Source: Prostheceraeus crozeri (taxonomy: Eukaryota > Platyhelminthes > Polycladida > Euryleptidae). From it: a stretch of DNA of 64,000 nucleotides. Under the pieces are notes generated by a model. That model had not been told where the DNA came from. It did not search any database and saw nothing but the letters and a program-made list of their open reading frames with translations. The DNA is taken from positions 62,001-126,000 of the forward strand of contig CAJQUW010005698.1 of assembly GCA_907163375.1 (NCBI GenBank), given 5' to 3'. Positions 45,464-57,917 of this stretch are shown piece after piece. The first letter of the stretch is position 1. Each line of letters begins with the position of its first letter. A program made the translations under genes and the position numbers.

Positions 45464-45822
45464 ACCTGCAACAGCCGCTATCCCTCTCTACTGTTCCTGC
45501 TTATTACCTCGTCCCGCGTTCTCAACGGTGCTCAGATTATGAGTGTCAGCTGGGCCAAACCGAATCTGGTCTCAACTCAAACAAACTCCTATTCTACGTT
45601 TCATTTGGTGCATAAACTATTGTTGTGTGTTATTTTGTTTCTCTACACTAATTGTGAATAAAGGTGAACTGAAAGTTCATGTTCTGTGTCAGTATATAAA
45701 CTCATGCTTTTCATGAATAAAGTACGGACGTGTGAAAGTAATAACTTGTTATTACTTAGATATCTCAGAGTGGGACTTGAAAGTCGTGTTGGGAATCGCC
45801 GATCACAGAGTGGGCTAAAGCA
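45464..45822 (+). repeat. 5' LTR of gypsy fossil 2
   Basis: Begins ACCTGCAACAGCC and ends GGGCTAAAGCA; TTGGCG follows where a primer site is expected. Contains AATAAAGG and TATATAA words suitable for poly(A) and promoter signals. Confidence 0.85.
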
Positions 45823-48800
45823 TTGGCGAGCTCGCCTGAGAGCCGTCGGTTCTTCTACTGCCCACTTCTTCACACTAAGGATTTCTATCTGTTTCACTTG
45901 TCACTTCTACTCTCCTATTTCTGTTTTCTCGTAGGGACTAGGGACACTAAGGACACTAAGTTTCAGCACGCCAACTTCGCAACGTCATGGACCGCATCGA
46001 GAAGATCGATATCGGCGATCCAGCGAGCATCAACAACTGGCACGACCGGTTTAACTTCTACGTCCAGACCAACAAGGACATCGAAGCGAAGAATCAAACG
46101 GCGTTCTATTTGACGATGATAGGCAAGGAAGCTTACGACCTACTGCACGACTTAGCGTATCCGGACACCCTTGGCACGAAAACAGTAACGGAGCTGAAGG
46201 AGTTAATGGTAAGCCACCTCAAACCCGTACATTTCGAGGCGACTGAATGTGCCTGTTTTCACAACTTGTCTCGTCGTGGGGAGGAACCGCTAAGACACTT
46301 CCTACTTCGGTTGCAACGGCAGGCGTCCAAATGCAACTTCGGCGCTGAACTACAGACCCAGTTACGAGACCGAATCGTCGCAGGTGTTAACGAAGCAGAA
46401 ATTCAACGACGTTTGCTCCGGGAACCTCACTTAACCTTTGCAAAAGCTAAATCTATACTTGAGACTTGGGATGACGTCAATCTCGCTTTATCGGGTCAAA
46501 TCGCGCAGGTGCATTTCCAAGGGTCTCAGCAGACTTCGCGCAGTCGTCGTACCCAGTCAAACAGCCACGTCGCAGCTAATCGATCAACAGTGTTTCAACA
46601 CCGACCTACAGCCACTAATCGATCTTCGCATCCAACCAGACGCAATCACAACCTGCAGCAAGCTACACGACAGCAGACGTCAGCACCGCACATGCGACCA
46701 TGTGACTCATGTGGTGGTCCTCACAAACGGCGCTCTTGTAAGTTTCTATCCGCTGTTTGTCACAAATGTAACAAGATTGGACACCTCGCTAAGGTTTGCC
46801 GCAGCTCTGGTCCGATCACAAGTCACAACACTGAACGTTCAAAGTCTAACCGAGCCGCTATTACTAACCTTCCGACACCGATACCTTCAACAAGCCAGAT
46901 TGCTACCATCAACGCTTCGACTCTCGATGACGACTATACCTCCGTTGATTTCCTGTCTTTGGCTGTCGATCACGTGTCTAATCAACACATCAAGCAGACA
47001 CTGACGTTCGTCTCCGGTCAGTCAGCTGACTTCATCGTTGACACAGGAAGCCCCGTCTCCTTTTTGCCACTCGAACAGTTTCGTCGCATCTCTTCTGCCG
47101 ACATATAGCCGGCTATTAAGACAATACGCGGAGTCTCCGGTCACAGTCTACCGGTTAAGGGTGAAGCAACAGCTGAAGTTATAGTACCTGACAGAAATCG
47201 TCCGATTGGAATCAATCTGGTGATCGCTGAGAGAGGTCCTACAGTGTTGGGTTTAGACGGACTACGTTCACTACGCGTCAGCATTACCTTGGTTACAAGA
47301 ACAATGCCTTCGTTGTCTGCATCTCCTACACAACCGCAACAGCTGTCTACTACGGTGACTAATCTTATACACGCTTGTGCGAATAACTCCGGTGGTATTG
47401 ATGTACAACCAGTTAAACTTGAAGCAACATGTGAACCAATCTTCCGCAAAGCTCGTCCTGTACCTTATGGTCTTCGGGATGCCGTTCAAGCTAACATCCA
47501 GGAGTTGGTACAGAAAGAAGTCCTAAAGCAAGTTCAAGCGAGTTCATGGGCAACCCCAATAGTCACACCGTTAAAGGCAGATGGTAGTCCGAGAATTTGT
47601 GGAGAGTACAGGGTTACGGTTAACCCATTCCTGAAACAAGGTGCTGACACTACCAGAGAAGTGGAAGACATGTTCCAGGGTCTTGCTGGTGCCAAGATAT
47701 TCTCGAAGGTTGATCTAACCAACGCTTTCCTCCAAGTACCCCTTGATGAAGAATCTAAAGAGCTGACCACCGTGCATACTATCTGGGGCTTGTACGAGTA
47801 TCAATACCAATTTCTACCCTTTGACTTAACTATTTCGCCAGCGGTCTTCCAGAAGGTTATCGATCAAGTTACTGCTGGATTGTCTGGTGTCAGGTCATAT
47901 CAAGATGACATTATTGTGTATGCACCTTCGGTTGAACAACACAACGCTCGACTTATTCAATTGTTACAGGTACTCAAGGATCATAACGTGCAGATCAATG
48001 CAAAGAAGTCAGTTTTTGGTGTCAGTTGTATCAAGTATCTGGGTTACAGTATCGACGGTCAAGGTATTCATCCGAATCTCGACAGAATTCGCGCGGTGCA
48101 ACAAGCTCCGAAGCCTTCCACATCGAAGCAACTTCAATCCTTCTTAGGATTTGTTCAGTACTACTCGCGGTTCGTACGAAACTTTTCCGATAAAGCACAA
48201 CCTGAACTGTCGAAACTGAAGCCGCATACAACACTCTTCTGCATTCTGTCATTAATGAAGAAGTTTTACGCAGTTTTCAAGTTGGAGAATCATGCCATCT
48301 CTACGTTGACGCTTCGGAAAGGGCACTTGGCGCAGTACTGGAACAACGAGGTCACCCAATCATGTGCAAATCTAGAAGTCTCAGCTCTGCTGAAAGAAAT
48401 TATTCGCAGACACAACGCGAAGCTCTCGCTGTCATCTGGGCCGTTCGCAGACTTCACAAATACCTGTATGGAAACCACTTCCATATTTACACGGATCACC
48501 AAGCACTTCAAAATATTTTCAATCCGAGTGCTTCAGTTGGTAAGGCAACATCAGCCATGTTGGTACGTTGGGCCATCGACCTTAGTGCCTACCATAACAC
48601 CATCAAGTACAAGCCAGGAAGTCAACTGTCTCATGCCGACTACCTGTCACGACATGCCCATCCTGAGCCATCATCTGCTGTATCGACGACATACTTTATT
48701 AATCCGTTGCCGATTGATCGCCGAAACACGTCTTGCCTTTGGTTCTGTTTTGTCCGGCATACGAACGGGGTGGTCGACTTCGGCTCGCAAGCGGTTTCCT

Positions 48801-50041
48801 GAGTTGTACGCCAAACGTCATGATCTTACTTGTCACGCAGATGGTATTCTCCTGTTCAAGGATTTGGTTGTCATTCCTCCTACGTGTCGCCTGGCCTTCC
48901 TTAACCACCTACACATGGGACATCTCGGACGAGATAAAACGATCTCCTTGTCTCGCATGCTATGCTGGTGGCCTACCATAAATGCGGATATTCTGAATTT
49001 TTCAAGACAATGCCAACAGTGTAGATCAATCAAGTCTCGCACGCATCCTAATTGGACTCCGTGGCCAGTAACCTTTCGACCCATGCAACGCGTACATGTT
49101 GACTTTTGTGGACCCTTCCTCGGGAAGTACCATGCATTGATCGTCGAAGACTCGTTTTCCAAATACCCTGAAGTTTTTTAACAACAACGGCAACGGCTGA
49201 TTTCACTATATGGGCAATGAGAAGATTTTTTGCACGGGAGGGAATACCATATGTTATGGTTAGCAACAACGGTCCGCAGTTCAGGTCAGAGAAGTTACAG
49301 TCTTGGCTTAAGTCTATCGGATGTCAACCTGTGTTCACCGCTCCGAGACACCCGCAGTCGAACGGGCAGGCGGAAAATTTCGTCAGAAGTTTGAAGAATG
49401 CAATTCACGCTTACGCTCCTGAGAATCTCGCTCATCTATGGCAAGCCATTGACACCTTCCTCCTTCAATACCGCAACGCCGTTCACGCATCAACCAAGAG
49501 AACTCCTTCCTTCCTCCTTCACGGTACTACAGTCCGAACAACTGCTAACATAGACACTCCAGATGTCACGTTCTATCGAGGAAACGATAATCGTCCTTCG
49601 CACGGTCTTCTCCTGAATCGCATCGGTAATCGTATGTTCAACGTGATGGATCTCGACGATGGTACATTACATCGCAGACATATTGATCAGGTCAATGTTA
49701 ATCATCCATCCAGTCCGACATCGATCAAACCTCAGCTTCAGTCGCAGTCAGAAGATCATCCTCCGACTTCTAATTCCTCGAACCTTCCTGTTCCGCAAGT
49801 ACCTACCTCTCCTGTACCGCGAGTTCCTGACTTTCCTGTTCCTGACCCATGTTCAAGTCCTTCTGTTCCTGATGTCACATCGGATCCTGTGGTAAGTGAA
49901 CTTAGTCCCTCACACTCGCCTACTCTTCGTATTTCGCAGCCAGCTACAGATTCACCACACATACACACTCCTGCTCCACGTCGGAGTAATCGAGTTCGCC
50001 GAAGGCCTGCCTGGTTGGAGGACTTTTCGTAACCGGGAGGA

Positions 50042-50400
50042 ACCTGCAACAGCCGCTATCCCTCTCTACTGTTTCTGCTTATTACCTCGTCCCGCGTTCT
50101 CAACGGTGCTCAGATTATGAGTGTCAGCTGGGCCAAACCGAATCTGGTCTCAACTCAAACAAACTCCTATTCTACGTTTCATTTGGTGCATAAACTATTG
50201 TTGTGTGTTATTTTGTTTCTCTACACTAATTGTGAATAAAGGTGAACTGAAAGTTCATGTTCTGTGTCAGTATATAAACTCATGCTTTTCATGAATAAAG
50301 TACGGACGTGTGAAAGTAATAACTTGTTATTACTTAGATATCTCAGAGTGGGACTTGAAAGTCGTGTTGGGAATCGCCGATCACAGAGTGGGCTAAAGCA
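50042..50400 (+). repeat. 3' LTR of gypsy fossil 2
   Basis: Matches the 5' LTR with one visible difference. A purine-rich GGGAGGA precedes it, consistent with a polypurine tract. Confidence 0.85.
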
Positions 50401-51812
50401 AGAACTTGAGCCTACGAATGTCGAATGATTTTTGTGGATGCTTTAATGCACTCCTGGCATAAAATAATTGTTTACGCAATTTATTGCCACTAAGTCATGA
50501 AATTTCATCTGTGTTAACTGCAGTTATCAGAAAAACATGACAGTATATTGCAGACTTCGACATTTGAGAGACCTCATCTAGCTGAATAATCTCAGTACAT
50601 TGTTATTTATTAGCTAATTATTTGTTTATTTACCTGTTATTAGCCATTAGTTATCTATCTAGCAATACTTTTGCGATTTACTTTGTCAGCAGTTTTCAGC
50701 AAAGGCTGTACAATATTCAAAGACTAAAAGCTCCCATCCTCCACACGTTAAATTTGTGGAAACAGCTCTTTTATCTTTAGCGAAGATATCGAACAACTTC
50801 TATACATTAGTTGGAAGATAGGAACTACATATATTTTTCTACTCGCAAAAGATAATTTTAGCTTCCAAAAGTCACACGAGTTCAGTCTTTCTATCTTGCA
50901 CTGGCTTTGGTTCTCTGGTCAGCCATTCTTAATCGTACGGCTGTACGTAAATTGCATATGGGTCATTCCACGACGATTCACCCAATTTTTGGAAAATTTT
51001 GTGCCATAAAGTATGAGATTTTGTTCCTTTTTGGATACATGTTTGCTATGCATTAGAAAACACCGAATCTGAATGAAATATTAGCTTCCAATTTTGAATA
51101 TAGCCGGACCTAAAGCTATTTTTAACAACACTTTTTTCCAAATTTTTGAAATTCTCAAATTTGAATTTTTACGTCGCTGTAACTTTTTTCTGTCAGTTCG
51201 TTACTCAACCAAGCTTTGTATGCAGCACTAGTTTGGTACAAAGGAATTCCTGCATTTCAAGGGTAACTGGTATGTAGAACGGATCTAAATGGCTCCAAAG
51301 ATGGTAATAAAATAGGGTCCGCAAAAAAAGACACAAAAAATTTAGACCAATCTCACAGCTTTCTGTATTCTTGTTACCCGATATAACCATGATAATTGTG
51401 TTGCTGTATATCAGTGTGTTTCACATCTGTGATATCAAGCGGTAAGCAGATAAAAGAGACCTACACTAGGCATTCAAAACTCGTGCTTTTTCAAAAAATG
51501 CCAAAAATGGCTGTTTTCAAGCTGGGCTAGCTTATATCTGTATGCCAGTTTTGACTCCAAATTGATGCTGAAACTCAGAAACATGCTCAATTACTTGTAG
51601 AAGAAATTTTATCAGGTAACCAATAGTCAAAGTGTTATAAATTGGCTAATTTTGATTTTGCACATTTTTTCAATATATGATGTCAATATTATATAAGTAG
51701 TATCGAGAAGTAGCATTTATAGCACAATTGTTCTTGAAAACGTTAAGTTGGCGTGCAGTACGAAATTATTCCCTTTGATAGACATTATATATGAAACTTT
51801 GATGAACTGCAA
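50401..51812. other. Unassigned AT-rich stretch
   Basis: No gene recognised and no inverted repeat border seen. Confidence 0.35.
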
Positions 51813-52050
51813 TACAGCCAAATATGACTTTCGAAGCTCGAGTTTTGTTGGAGTAGATATGCTTTATCAATCGACATTGTACTTTTGAATAGTAAAGTTT
51901 CTGCCAAATGCTCAGGATCGATTTATTTCACTGTTTTCTGAAGTAATCATTTACTTTTAACAATTTCATTTATTCTATTGGCGAGATTTCGTTCGCAACA
52001 AACCGCAGAAATGGAAACTGCATTCATTTCATGTTGTGATAGTGTAAATA

Positions 52051-54677
52051 CAGTAGAAATCGGATAATTTGTCACCCGCGGGAGTTGAGCAAAGTGACGA
52101 ATTATCCGAAGTGACGAATTATCCGGTGTTTTCAATTAAATGCCCCGTATATGAATACAACTAAACTCCCTGACATATTCTATCTAGGATCTGACTTAGT
52201 AAATGATTAATTGCAAGAATGTACTGGTAGGCCTATGTACAATTGGTAATTTTTACTTTCTATTTGATCCTAAAGGCATTGTCATATTTTTCCTCAACCA
52301 CCGTCTACCTACCTGTTAACGAAATTATCTTTACAGCTTCGATTTGCATTTTTGATGTCACTATATTTATGTATAAGGCTGCACCCCGCTATTACTGACT
52401 TTTTACGAAATGTAGTAGACTTACAGGGTGTATAAATGAATAATGTACATGACATTTAGTCAGCAATAAACCTAAGGATTATGTAGTTCTTTTTTCATAG
52501 AGCATATTGTCATTAAGTCGTCATTATCCTGTCTGCATTATTGAATGATTATAAAAAAAACAATTTCAGAAAAGCCAAGTCGGATCAATTTTATATATTT
52601 CAGAATAGAAAAGGTGAAGCAATTTGTCACAATAAATCTGATAGGCACACTAAGAATTAACAAAACAATTAAATCAATTATCTCTGGGCCTCATTGGTCC
52701 AATTGTATGAAATGCTCTTAAGTAGAAAATAAGTATCGTTCAAACTTCAATACTTAAGGTCGAAAAAAATCTGTTATCTTGCTTTGCGTCATGATTGTAG
52801 ATGTTTTCATTACAGTATCAGAGAGTTTTGCAAAGTTAAAAGCTGACGTATCAAGATCATTTTGTAAAAAGAAATTTCGCAATGTGTCGATGGCAGCGAT
52901 AGCCTCGGATGATTTTACTGGTTTTATCGGAACACTGTCGTCTTGCCCATCTTCTTCGTCACTGATCTCCACAACTTCGGCGCTTGTACTTTCTGTAACA
53001 CTGTCGACTATATCAATTTCGTTCACTGGAGCACAGGTCGAAGCTAGCTCATCCGCCGACAGAAACGTATCAGCAGTAACTCTTGGGGCTGGTGTAAGAA
53101 TTCTTGCCATTCGTTCAAAAATATTCCTGAAATCTGGCAGAGAATTTTCGGAGTTTTCGCCACTAGTTGTTTCGTTGGATGTAATGAATCCACAATGTCG
53201 ATAACAATTCTGGATTACCACAGGAGAAACTGAATCCCACGCCTTTGCGGCTAAAGAGACTGCCAATAGCAGATCAGGTTTAAAATCACTACCAGAATCC
53301 AGCTCACAAACCATTCGTGTCAGCAGGAATTTTTTGTAGTAAGCTTTCAAGCATCGTATTACACCTCCGTCCATAGGTTGTGTGTGTGATGTGGTGTTCG
53401 CCGGAAAAAACATGAGTCTCACAGACCTCAGATTCTCGATCACTGGATGTGCAGGACAGTTGTCTATAAACAGCACAATTTTTCTTTTTTCTTTAGTCAT
53501 TTCTTCATCCAGTTTTCTAACGTATTCAACGAACAAGTTACTCGTCATCCAAGACTTCTTATTAGCCTTGTAGATAACAGGTAATTTCTTTACACCTTGA
53601 AAGCAGCGCGGCTTTTCAAATCTACCAATAACAAGCAAAGGTCGTTTGTCACTTCCATCCATGTTTGCAGTGACCATGAGGGTTATTCTCTGTTTGCAGG
53701 CTTTACCACCGATGCAACGATCACCTTTCTCGGCTAGAGTTTTGTTTGGCAAAAGCTGCCAAAATAACCCGGTTTCATCAGCATTGTACACGTCTGATGG
53801 TTTGTACTCGAGGAGCAACTCAGGCAGATCTTCCTTCCATTTTGATATTGCATCTTGCGGTGCAGATTGACCTTCACCGCTGATCATGCGATTGGTTATT
53901 GCATGGCGAGCTTTGAATCGTTGGAGCCAGCTTTCACTAAAGTCATGTTCTTCATTCTGCAAGAGATTACCAAATTCTTTAGCTTTCTGAAGGAGCAATG
54001 GTCCGCTGATAGGTACTCCTTGGGATCTTACTTGCCTGAACCAATTAAACAGACACTCGTCTACGTCTGGCTGGTTCGATCGCCTCATTCTTTTCCGGCT
54101 ACTATCAAAATCATTGTACTCAACTGCTTTGAGGATCTTTTCCTTGTTCTTTAGCCAGTAATCCATATCGATCTTCAACCTCACTCTTCGTCAATTTGTC
54201 CTTTTCATATATCCTTATGATATCGGCTTTCTCCTTTAGAGATTTGGTCTGGCTAGCACGTTTCATAGTGTGGCTGGCAAGCGTCGATCTATTGTTAGTA
54301 TAAGCACAATTCTCATCATTTTTCTTAGTCTCACGCATCACACGTCACAAATTGCAGGCGTTGAACTAAGCGTATAATGTAGATCAGCCAATCACGTTTC
54401 GATTAGCGCGTTTCCCCATCGACTTCACTTACATAGCCAACCAATGACACGTTACTTCAAGTATTTCCAAGTTCTTGGAGATTTTTATTATGACGAAATA
54501 GCCGATAAAATAGCATTTCGAGTGATTTTGAGGTAACGAATTAAAATTTATCCGATCTGACGAATTATCCGAATTCTGATATATGTGATAGATGGCAGTT
54601 TTGGCCGGGAATTTTCAAAACGACGAGTTAAGCGGGTGTGACGAATTATCAGATGAAAAATTAACCGATTACTACTG
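52051..54677 (-). mobile_element. Tigger/pogo-type DNA transposon
   Basis: Ends CAGTAGAAATCGG and CCGATTACTACTG are flanked by TA on both sides (52,049-52,050 and 54,678-54,679), as for Tc1/mariner-class elements. Length is 2,627 bp. Subterminal regions on both sides repeat GACGAATTATCC words, probable transposase-binding sites. It encodes one transposase on the minus strand and sits inside the TACA-flanked element. Confidence 0.9.
52754..54266 (-). CDS. Tigger/pogo transposase, nearly intact
   Basis: A 476-codon frame (52,754-54,184) is open. The first helix-turn-helix lies just upstream in another frame from ATG 54,266 (MKRASQTKSLKEKADIIRIY), so one frame change near 54,185 separates them, with a few residues apparently missing. 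Next comes a CENP-B-type HTH (VDECLFNWFRQVRSQGVPISG...WLQRFKARH). The DDE_1 core has YNADETGLFW, LFIDNCPAHP and TQPMDGGVIR, giving a DDD-type triad. The C-terminus is acidic, then ends QSKITDFF, a perfect PCNA-interacting box (QxxIxxFF), a feature known for pogo transposase. The enzyme acts in the nucleus at the TA-flanked ends. Confidence 0.9.
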
Positions 54678-56483
54678 TAGCTTTTGACTTACTCGGTGTC
54701 GCAGAGTGTTTTCTGAGCGAAACCCACGAACCATTAATATTAATCTAGTAGACCCTTATAGATCACCTAATGCATTGTCGACAGAATTTAGAACTTCATT
54801 CTCTTGATCTTTTCCTGGTAGCAGCAACATTTTCCCAGGTATCACTGTTGCCTTACCACTGATTGGTAAGTATAACCAATCAAGGATCTCATATGTAGGT
54901 ACCCTTCTGTATTTTTAATGGCACTGGGAATCTCTCACGTGCGTTTCACTCATCATATTCGAGATCGTCATGTAATTAGCGAACCGCTATTATTAAATCG
55001 CACCTGAATAAAATACTCGTAGTTGAAATTCAGGTTGAAAAAATGTTAAAAATCATGTTGAAATGCAGGCTTGTTTAGATAAGATACATAGATATTGCAC
55101 GACGACTGATTGACAGAATTTCATGTAATTTTACATTTTTACTTGAGCTACTAATTATTTCAAGTATTCACTTACGTAAATTGAAATTAAAAAGTGATGA
55201 CTTCCCAATGAGTAGAAGCAGGCGTGGACAAATATTTTAGCTATCATGATCAATATCCCATGTGAATCATTGCTTACGTTTGATATTAACAATTGCTGTT
55301 GTTGATCCCTCTGATTCATAAATCCCTTATACGATCGAATGTAAGTAAATTATTCCTGTTCATAGAAAAATTAAACTAGATCAATTTTTAAGCCTTTCAT
55401 AAAACTGCACGCTATACAAAAGTAACTCAGGATTATAGGTTTCATAAAAAGAAAACAAGTTAAAGCGGGATTCTGCCCAGCCTTTCAAAAGTAATGCAAA
55501 AAGAAATGCTTTTTCATAAACTTGGTAATAAAAAGGCATACGAGTACATTTCATTCTTGTTCAGGTAACAATTTAGCATTTTTTTTCAATGTTCAGGTAA
55601 CCTCCTTTTTTCTCGAGAAAATGTGGTCTGGACAGAGAGGTGATATAGTAATCAGTTCCTTGAGTAAAGCGGTTAAGAGACATGAGCAATCACTTCTCAT
55701 GTGCGCATTCACTTGGCCTTAAAACATGTTCGGGAAATTGTCATTAAAAATCTAACTTTTATGAAAATTAATGTTGTAGCATAAAAAATGTCTGGTATAG
55801 GTATAGAAATAGTATTCCAATGCCGAGTGAAGGCCTGTGGTCTGGGCGCACCCGACGCCACTGATTCTTGTCCATGAAGACCATGTGTTTGGGTTACATA
55901 TAAACACATTAATGTGATTATTACGTGATCAATTCGGAATGCTATTTAAAAACCTCAGAACGGAACGGAGTGGCTTCTCATGATCAATACTTTCACAATA
56001 TCATAATACTAAAATATCAATAGGCCTATTGTTTTCAATTTGAGGCTTATACATTGATTGGTGTAATCAAAAATGCATTTCCTGTCTGAAGAATCTTTCG
56101 ATACTAACTGATGATCATGATAATTCATGAGTATAAGTCAGTCATCTGTTATTGAAGGAGATTCTACATATTTCATGCAAACAAATCATTTTCCACCACA
56201 ATCGAATTGTCTTGCATATCTTTTCTACACAACATTTTTCAACATCAACTTTGAAATAGTGTTTGTTACAAATGCATTAGGGCTCTTCTCCGGTTTGTTG
56301 CGAACGAAATCTCACCAATAGAATGAATGAAATTGTTAAAAGTGATTGATTACTTCAGAAAACAGTAAGATAAATCGACCCTGAGTATTTCGCAGAAACT
56401 TTACTATTCAAAAGTACAATGTCGATTGATAAAGCATATCTACTCCAACAAAACTCGAGCTTCGAAAGTCATATTTGGCTACA

Positions 56484-57129
56484 TGACTACATCATAGCCT
56501 ACATCATAGATCACTATAGGCTTACCTGAACCTATTTTTTGTGATCATTGCTGTGTCAATCATCAATTATTTTCGATGAAAGTTTATCAAATGTCGCTTT
56601 AAGTTGGATGCATGCGATTCGGCTCCTCCCATCTCGTTGATCTGTGCTTCACACGGTTTTTCTCCAGTCTCTACCAGACAGGAAAATCCCCCATCTCCAA
56701 AATTAAAAAGTATGAGTACACTTTCGATTTTAATATGCGCTTTGGAGGAGAGATCACACACGATTAACGTGAACAAACTAGTATTTCATTTTTTTTCTCT
56801 GACGTGACCTTTGGCGCGTAGGTGTGATCGAGGCTGAGAAGGCTTGTCTTCTCTACTAAATCAGCCGAGTGAAAAGAAAATCCTTCTTTCACTATCACGG
56901 TTCACTCCCTCAACTATTACAAACTTTGCTTCCAGCAGTGTCTCTGCGCTTTTGTTTGACGGAGAAAGTTGACATCAAGACAGTGACAGCTATGCACGAG
57001 GATAAATAATTTGATTGTATTATATAATTCGGGTCTAGTTATAGGCCGGTGTCCGGAGTTCCATCATTTGATAGGACTCCGACTCCAGCAAAAATGATAT
57101 GACTCCGGGACTCCGACTCCGCATCCCTG
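56484..57129 (-). mobile_element. 5' part of a BED-finger hAT
   Basis: The right end, read on the minus strand, begins CAGGGATGCGGAGTCGG, an hAT-type terminus with GGAGTC repeats. The next bases outside, GTATACAG, occur once in the intact MITE at about 37,808, which suggests they are this insertion's 8 bp target. On the minus strand about 56,567-56,690 reads TGEKPCEAQI and HASNLKRHLINFHRK, the second half of a BED zinc finger; the first Cys pair is damaged. The catalytic part is missing, cut off at the TACA-flanked element. The first 200 bases match 37,268-37,490 in reverse. Confidence 0.6.
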
Positions 57130-57917
57130 GTATACAGTGAAAATTTTTATATGAAAAGATTCAATTTTTTGCGGAGATTACGTTCTCGTGGTTCAAAAAA
57201 TTATGTGAGCATTTTTGAAAAAAGTCAAAAATTGCCATTTTTTATACTACCGAGATGACTCTCCTAAATAAGTAGTATGAAACAAGTTGGATATCAAAAG
57301 GAATGAATATTTTCTGAACAGCATCCTAACCAAGCGGATTTCAAGCTGATTATCAAGGGGATTTCATGAATTGTATTATAATGAAAGTCTTCATGAAAAA
57401 GTCACGATGTTATTCGTGCTTTCTTGGCTGAAATTTCAAGTTTTTAATTCAATTTCCACCGGCATGATTTTATGATTCACAAATTCATGTTTTATTTATT
57501 GAATCTGACTAGTGATATGGACCCATTTGCATCTTTCAAAGTTAATTGAAATCATTGTCTTTGATTGCTTGACTTTGCTGTGCCAGTGGCAGTTAGCTTA
57601 TAAATGATCACACTTAAGAAGATTCACTTGAGGTTGAGCATGAAAGCAATAGCTGGTCATCGAGTTGACAATTCAACAAATATTACCTCTCCAAGGTTGT
57701 CATGACACGGACGATCTGTAAAATAATATCATTTCCTTCTGCTTTATGCTATCATGATCAGCTAATTACGTGGATATTTCTTCAAAACTGCATAAATGTG
57801 CATATCTCACATTTGGAAACAATTCCGACTGTATCTCCCTTGAGTTCATTTAATAAAATCGAAGGTGTATACACATAGGGGATTTAATAAATGCGGAGTT
57901 ACCACTCTACCTAATAT
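57130..57917 (+). repeat. Partial second copy of the CCTGG MITE
   Basis: It matches 37,808-38,635, starting TATACAGTGAA and TTTTTATA(A)TGAAAAGATTCA and ending CACTCTACCTAATAT, at roughly 80-85% with many small gaps. Both TIRs are absent: the left half is cut off by the BED-finger hAT, and the right part diverges at 57,917. Confidence 0.7.

Larger units (their letters stand above)
45464..50400 (+). mobile_element. Ty3/gypsy LTR retrotransposon fossil 2
   Basis: LTRs of about 359 bp (45,464-45,822 and 50,042-50,400) differ at only one site that I can see, so the insertion is young. Parts on the + strand: gag from 45,987 with two Cys-His knuckles (about 46,690-46,800); protease with an IVDTGSP site (about 46,980-47,090); RT with a YQDD site (about 47,440-48,200); RNase H (about 48,250-48,650); integrase with an HHCC finger and core (about 48,850-49,550); and a Pro/Ser-rich tail to 50,032. 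Domain order is that of Metaviridae. It is broken in about five places. No clear target duplication was found. Confidence 0.85.
51817..56479. mobile_element. Non-autonomous element with 195 bp TIRs, hosting a Tigger
   Basis: TIRs (about 51,817-52,008 and 56,290-56,479) begin GCCAAATATGACTTTCG and are about 90% identical by eye. TACA lies on both sides (51,813-51,816 and 56,480-56,483), a 4 bp duplication. The only coding content is the Tigger inserted just inside the left TIR. Without it the element is about 2.0 kb. The interior 54,680-56,289 is AT-rich with no gene. Superfamily is not clear from ends alone. Confidence 0.7.

Noticed and set aside
55522-56321. Open frames inside the TACA-flanked element
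   Set aside because: Short, AT-rich, no motif; 56,127-56,321 overlaps the right TIR.
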